A stretch of 7,583 nucleotides of DNA from Conexibacteraceae bacterium (GTDB taxonomy: Bacteria; Actinomycetota; Thermoleophilia; Solirubrobacterales; Solirubrobacteraceae), in assembly GCA_009785395.1 (NCBI GenBank), contig WQWK01000090.1:1-7583 (forward strand). Reading direction: 5' to 3'. The notes below the pieces were generated by a model that was not told the DNA's origin, made no database searches, and was given only the letters and a program-made list of their open reading frames with translations. Shown here in pieces: positions 5,376-7,583 of this stretch (position 1 is the first letter of the stretch; each line of letters begins with the position of its first letter). Both the position numbers and the translations under genes were made by a program.

Positions 5376-6963
5376 GTCAGACGATGTGCTCGGAGCCGGC
5401 GATCCGCTGATCGCCGGCGACGCCGTGGCCAACCAGGAAGTCGTCGTGCTCGACTACGGCGGCCAGTACTCGCAGCTGATCGCACGCCGCGTACGTGAGT
5501 GCGGCGTGTTCTCGACACTGCTGCCGTACAGCGTCGGGCCCGAGGAGGTCGTGCGGCGCCGGCCGGTCGGCCTGATCCTGTCCGGCGGGCCGGCCTCGGT
5601 CTATGAGGACGGTGCGCCCGAGCTGGACCCGCGCCTGCTCGAGCTCGGCATCCCGGTGCTCGGCATCTGTTACGGCATGCAGCTGATCGCTCGCGAGCTC
5701 GGCGGCACCGTCGAGGGCGCCGAGACCGGCGAGTACGGGCGCTCGCAGCTGACCGTGCACGACCACGGCCGGCTGCTGGCCGACACGCCTGACGAACAGG
5801 CCTGCTGGATGTCGCACCGCGATACGGTGTTCGCGCCGCCCCCGGGGTTCGACGCGCTCGCCTCGTCGACGGCTTCGCCGGTCGCTGCGATCGAGTCCGA
5901 CGAGCGTGGCATCTACGGGATCCAGTTTCACCCGGAGGTCGTGCACACGCCGTACGGCCAGCAGGTGCTGCGCAACTTCCTGATCGACATCGCCGGAGCC
6001 GACGGCAGCTGGAGCGCGCGCTCGGTGATCGAGGAGCAGGTCGAGCGCATCCGTGAGCAGGTCGGGGACGGCCGTGCGCTGTGCGCCCTGTCGGGCGGGG
6101 TCGACTCGAGCGTCGCGGCGCTGCTCGTCCACCAGGCGATCGGCGACCGGCTGGTCTGCGTGTTCGTCGATCACGGGCTGATGCGCAAGAACGAGGGTGA
6201 GCAGGTGGTCGCCACCTTCCGCGACCACTTCCACGTGCCGCTGATCGCCGTCGACGCGCAGGGGCGCTATCTGCAGAAGCTGGCGGGTGTGACCGACCCG
6301 GAGCGGAAGCGCAAGATCATCGGCAACGAGTTCATCCGCATCTTCGAGGAGGAGGCCGACAAGCTCGAGGGCATCAAGTTCCTGGTGCAGGGCACGCTCT
6401 ACTCCGACGTGATCGAGTCCGGGGGCGGCCACGGTACGGCGACGATCAAGTCCCATCACAACGTCGGCGGGCTGCCAGAGGACATCGAGTTCGAGCTGGT
6501 CGAGCCGCTGCGCACGCTGTTCAAGGACGAGGTGCGCGCCGTCGGCGCCGAGCTCGGCATGCCGGAGCGCCTGGTCTGGCGCCAGCCCTTCCCGGGGCCC
6601 GGGCTCGCGATCCGCATCGTCGGCGGAGAGGTCACAAAGGAGAAGCTCGATGTGCTGCGCGAGGCCGATGCGATCCTCCAGGATGAGATCCGCAAGGCCG
6701 GCCTCTACCGCGAACTGTGGCAGTCGTTCTGCGTGCTCCCCGACGTCCGCGCCGTCGGCGTTCAGGGCGACGAGCGCACCTATGGGAATGTGATCGCCAT
6801 CCGCGCGGTCACGTCTGCCGACGCGATGACGGCCGACTGGGCGCGGCTGCCCTACGACCTGCTCGAGCAGATTGCCAGCAGGATGATCAACGAGATTCGG
6901 CCCGTCGGCCGGGTGGTCCTCGATATAACCTCGAAGCCACCGGGCACGATCGAGTGGGAGTAG
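5362..6963 (+). CDS. guaA: GMP synthase (glutamine-hydrolysing)
   Basis: This two-domain cytosolic enzyme aminates XMP to GMP using glutamine and ATP. The N-terminal class I glutamine amidotransferase has [13 protein letters not shown] (31-43), nucleophile C103 in GICYGMQ and the H190/E192 pair in QFHPEVVH. The ATP pyrophosphatase domain carries the P-loop SGGVDSS (244-250). The C-terminal dimerisation domain has [16 protein letters not shown] and ends KPPGTIEWE, the usual GuaA terminus. It is 533 residues from GTG 5362; most GuaA are ~510-525. A start at GTG 5425 ([13 protein letters not shown]) would give 512, so the first 21 residues are uncertain. I kept 5362 because it overlaps the guaB3 stop by 14 bp, which suits coupled translation; neither start has a clear ribosome site. 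All catalytic residues look intact. Confidence 0.95.
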   Translation: MSLTESDDVLGAGDPLIAGDAVANQEVVVLDYGGQYSQLIARRVRECGVFSTLLPYSVGPEEVVRRRPVGLILSGGPASVYEDGAPELDPRLLELGIPVLGICYGMQLIARELGGTVEGAETGEYGRSQLTVHDHGRLLADTPDEQACWMSHRDTVFAPPPGFDALASSTASPVAAIESDERGIYGIQFHPEVVHTPYGQQVLRNFLIDIAGADGSWSARSVIEEQVERIREQVGDGRALCALSGGVDSSVAALLVHQAIGDRLVCVFVDHGLMRKNEGEQVVATFRDHFHVPLIAVDAQGRYLQKLAGVTDPERKRKIIGNEFIRIFEEEADKLEGIKFLVQGTLYSDVIESGGGHGTATIKSHHNVGGLPEDIEFELVEPLRTLFKDEVRAVGAELGMPERLVWRQPFPGPGLAIRIVGGEVTKEKLDVLREADAILQDEIRKAGLYRELWQSFCVLPDVRAVGVQGDERTYGNVIAIRAVTSADAMTADWARLPYDLLEQIASRMINEIRPVGRVVLDITSKPPGTIEWE

Positions 6964-7094
6964 CTGGCGAGCCGTCCGGCGAGTAGCTGGGCGCGGCTGG
7001 GAAGACCGTTTCGCAAGGCAGGTACCAGGGAGTACCTGCCGCGGAACGGGCGCCCCCAGGCGGGTCCAGATGCCGTCCGGCGGTTTCGCCAGGC
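6958..7094 (+). repeat. Short direct repeats in the guaA-rplM gap
   Basis: Three pairs are visible. GAGTAGCTGG occurs at 6958-6967 (covering the guaA stop) and 6981-6990. GCCGTCCGGCG occurs at 6971-6981 and 7072-7082. GTTTCGCNAGGC occurs at 7008-7019 and 7083-7094. The last two pairs keep their order, so this stretch may be a decayed duplication. No gene is seen in the 182-bp gap. Confidence 0.4.
7017..7040 (+). terminator. Perfect 9-bp stem-loop downstream of guaA
   Basis: GGCAGGTAC (7017-7025) pairs exactly with GTACCTGCC (7032-7040) around a CAGGGA loop, 53 nt after the guaA stop. No T-run follows, so it is either a U-less terminator/3'-end structure of the gua operon or, if transcription reads through, part of the rplM leader. 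Confidence 0.45.
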
Positions 7095-7101
7095 GATCGT
7101 C

Positions 7102-7131
7102 TACCATGATCAATCCCGCGCATCCGCGCGG
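7102..7131 (+). promoter_or_regulatory. Candidate rplM promoter -10 and 5'-leader hairpin
   Basis: TACCAT (7102-7107) fits TANNNT; transcription would start near 7114. Immediately after is a 6-bp hairpin, CCGCGC/GCGCGG with an ATCC loop (7116-7131), which would sit at the very 5' end of a ~32-nt leader, 14 nt before the rplM ATG. No -35 or Shine-Dalgarno sequence is evident. A second option is TAAACG (7134-7139), ending 6 nt before the ATG, but it lacks the final T of the -10 pattern. Confidence 0.3.
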
Positions 7132-7145
7132 CCTAAACGCACGCC

Positions 7146-7580
7146 ATGAAGACATACGTAGCCAAACCAACTGATCGTGAGCGCAACTGGCTGATCGTCG
7201 ACGCCACCGGGCAGACGCTCGGTCGCCTGTCGACCCAGATCGCCGACGCGCTGCGCGGAAAGCGCAAGCCGACCTACACGCCCCATATCGATACGGGCGA
7301 CTTTGTCGTGGTCGTGAATGCCGAGAAGATTTCTGTCACGGGCAAGAAGCTCGAGGACAAGCGTTATTACCGCCACTCGGGTTACCCGGGCGGACTGAAG
7401 TCCCGCACGCTCAGCGAGATGCTCGAGCGTCGCCCGGAGGAGGTCATCCGGATCGCGGTGAAGGGGATGCTTCCCCGCAACCGCCTCGCCCGTAAGCAGC
7501 TCACCAAGCTGAAGATCTATGCAGGGCCCGATCATCCGCACGCCGCCCAGCAGCCGCAACCGATGGAGATCGAGTCGTGA
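7146..7580 (+). CDS. rplM: 50S ribosomal protein L13
   Basis: A 144-residue large-subunit ribosomal protein of normal length (bacterial L13 is ~142-150). L13 binds 23S rRNA and is an early assembly protein. Family landmarks are [16 protein letters not shown] (14-29), HSGYPGGLK (77-85), the signature [10 protein letters not shown] (103-112) and [15 protein letters not shown] (123-137). The ATG at 7146 begins [10 protein letters not shown], the usual N-terminus of actinobacterial L13. No ribosome site precedes it, although the protein should be highly expressed, so translation may depend on a leaderless or structured 5' end. Its TGA overlaps a GTG in GTGA, where rpsI (S9), the standard partner in the rplM-rpsI operon, would start. 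Confidence 0.97.
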   Translation: MKTYVAKPTDRERNWLIVDATGQTLGRLSTQIADALRGKRKPTYTPHIDTGDFVVVVNAEKISVTGKKLEDKRYYRHSGYPGGLKSRTLSEMLERRPEEVIRIAVKGMLPRNRLARKQLTKLKIYAGPDHPHAAQQPQPMEIES

Positions 7581-7583
7581 CCG
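7577..7583 (+). CDS. rpsI: Probable start of 30S ribosomal protein S9 gene (partial)
   Basis: Only GTG ACC G is inside the window. The call rests on context: rpsI follows rplM in most bacteria, the GTG overlaps the rplM stop by 4 bp as in other junctions here, and GGAG at 7564-7567 lies 9 nt upstream as a plausible ribosome site. No protein sequence is available to confirm it. Confidence 0.45.

Noticed and set aside
5377..7170. 597-codon open frame on the minus strand, longer than guaA itself
   Set aside because: It is antisense to guaA in a GC-rich region where opposite-strand frames stay open. The product is Arg/His/Asp-rich with no recognisable domain, and guaA is unmistakable.

Overview
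The window is a high-GC, gene-dense chromosomal segment. The actinobacterial-type GuaB3, frequent GTG starts, ATGA gene overlaps and scarcity of Shine-Dalgarno sites suggest an actinobacterium. The gene content would fit class Thermoleophilia (Solirubrobacterales-like), but that is inference from gene content and style; no rRNA or other direct marker is present. Most of the window is core metabolism and housekeeping. I found no phage, CRISPR, tRNA or defence locus.

Layout. The 3' end of a cation diffusion facilitator gene (1-153) converges on, and overlaps by 14 bp, an unannotated-looking 50-residue two-helix membrane protein gene on the minus strand (140-292). A short divergent region with a strong ribosome site leads to an HU-type nucleoid protein (363-635). 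The hup stop codon abuts a ~162-bp palindromic element with 18/19-nt terminal inverted repeats (635-796), which looks like a non-autonomous REP/MITE-type insertion. Twenty bases later comes a tightly overlapped three-gene operon: pyrF (type 2 orotidine 5'-phosphate decarboxylase, 817-1794), a membrane-anchored D-Ala-D-Ala carboxypeptidase (1791-3068) and a PfkB-family phosphosugar kinase (3065-4021). These genes are joined by 4-bp ATGA overlaps. The 151-bp gap that follows contains a strong stem-loop and a likely promoter. It is followed by guaB3 (4173-5375) and guaA (5362-6963), which overlap by 14 bp and together give the IMP to XMP to GMP route. A 182-bp leader with hairpins and short direct repeats precedes rplM (7146-7580). 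The last seven bases are probably the start of rpsI.

How the genes fit together. PyrF completes UMP synthesis and GuaB3/GuaA make GMP, so nucleotide supply sits directly upstream of a ribosomal protein operon. The carboxypeptidase trims peptidoglycan stem peptides and the kinase phosphorylates a sugar phosphate; their link to pyrF appears to be co-transcription rather than a shared pathway.

The least ordinary features are two palindromic elements of different kinds. One is the 162-bp element between hup and pyrF. The other is a perfect 18-bp inverted repeat with a 3-nt loop (932-970) lying in frame inside pyrF, 39 bp long and open in all six frames. Also notable are the small membrane protein, a 15-bp tandem repeat just after the carboxypeptidase signal peptide, and several starts with no ribosome site but a -10-like hexamer 6-7 nt upstream, which suggests leaderless mRNAs. 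I did not see convincing evidence of a wholly new multi-gene system.
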